Source: JBBREP01 sp036501845 (GTDB lineage Bacteria; Actinomycetota; Acidimicrobiia; IMCC26256; PALSA-610). From it: a DNA stretch of 15,090 bases. Within the stretch, counting starts at the first letter, position 1; every line of letters begins with the position of its first letter. The position numbers and the translations under genes were made by a program. Positions 15,067 to 15,090 of the stretch are shown here, piece after piece. The notes beneath the pieces were generated by a model, which saw nothing but the letters and a program-made list of their open reading frames with translations, did not search any database and was not told the origin of the DNA. The DNA lies in the NCBI GenBank assembly GCA_036501845.1, contig DASXZO010000134.1, forward strand, positions 1 through 15,090. The letters run 5' to 3'.

Positions 15067-15090
15067 CCAGTTGCCTATGCGTCGTTTGAC

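Overview
The window is GC-rich, gene-dense DNA with frequent GTG starts, short intergenic gaps, overlapping stop/start codons and many starts without a Shine-Dalgarno (SD) sequence. With a FadD3-like CoA ligase, a PtpB-type phosphatase and a DUF4333-like lipoprotein, this suggests a high-GC actinobacterium. An Acidimicrobiia-type lineage is my best guess, but it rests on style and gene content, not on a marker gene. I see no rRNA, tRNA, CRISPR array, transposase, integrase or phage gene.

Layout. (1) 1-2411, minus strand: a four-helix membrane protein of unknown function, then a FadD3-like acyl-CoA ligase cut off by the window start. (2) 2494-5032, housekeeping and small enzymes in alternating orientation: a GNAT acetyltransferase (+), 2,3-bisphosphoglycerate-dependent phosphoglycerate mutase gpmA (-), an RmlC-like sugar epimerase relative with altered active-site residues (+), and inorganic pyrophosphatase ppa (-). 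(3) 5135-8144, plus strand: a tightly coupled operon of a low-molecular-weight protein tyrosine phosphatase, a PtpB-type tyrosine phosphatase and an AMP-forming acyl-CoA synthetase, joined by GTGA and ATGA overlaps. (4) 8145-8349: a roughly 200-bp gap holding an AT-richer nested palindrome. (5) 8350-12091, plus strand: a four-gene operon of a CrtA (spheroidene monooxygenase)-like protein, a gluconate-2-dehydrogenase subunit-3-like protein, a GMC flavoprotein with a cysteine cluster, and an isochorismatase-fold protein that lacks all three catalytic residues. (6) 12039-13199, minus strand: an MFS transporter convergent with that operon. (7) 13200-13295: a divergent control region with a perfect 19-bp palindromic operator over a predicted promoter. 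(8) 13296-15066, plus strand: an amidohydrolase-2 family metal hydrolase and a DUF4333-like lipoprotein with an internal duplication.

How the parts may work together. The two CoA ligases, the GMC redox operon, the MFS carrier and the amidohydrolase fit uptake and oxidative catabolism of hydrophobic or cyclic carboxylic compounds, but no substrate can be read from the sequence. The most unusual segment is the 8350-12091 operon: a CrtA-like haem-type oxygenase, a two-subunit GMC dehydrogenase without export signals, and a catalytically dead-looking isochorismatase homologue. The MFS/amidohydrolase pair appears to share one palindromic operator. Several genes carry a TANNNT-like -10 hexamer 6-9 nt before an SD-less start, which is the signature of leaderless transcription.
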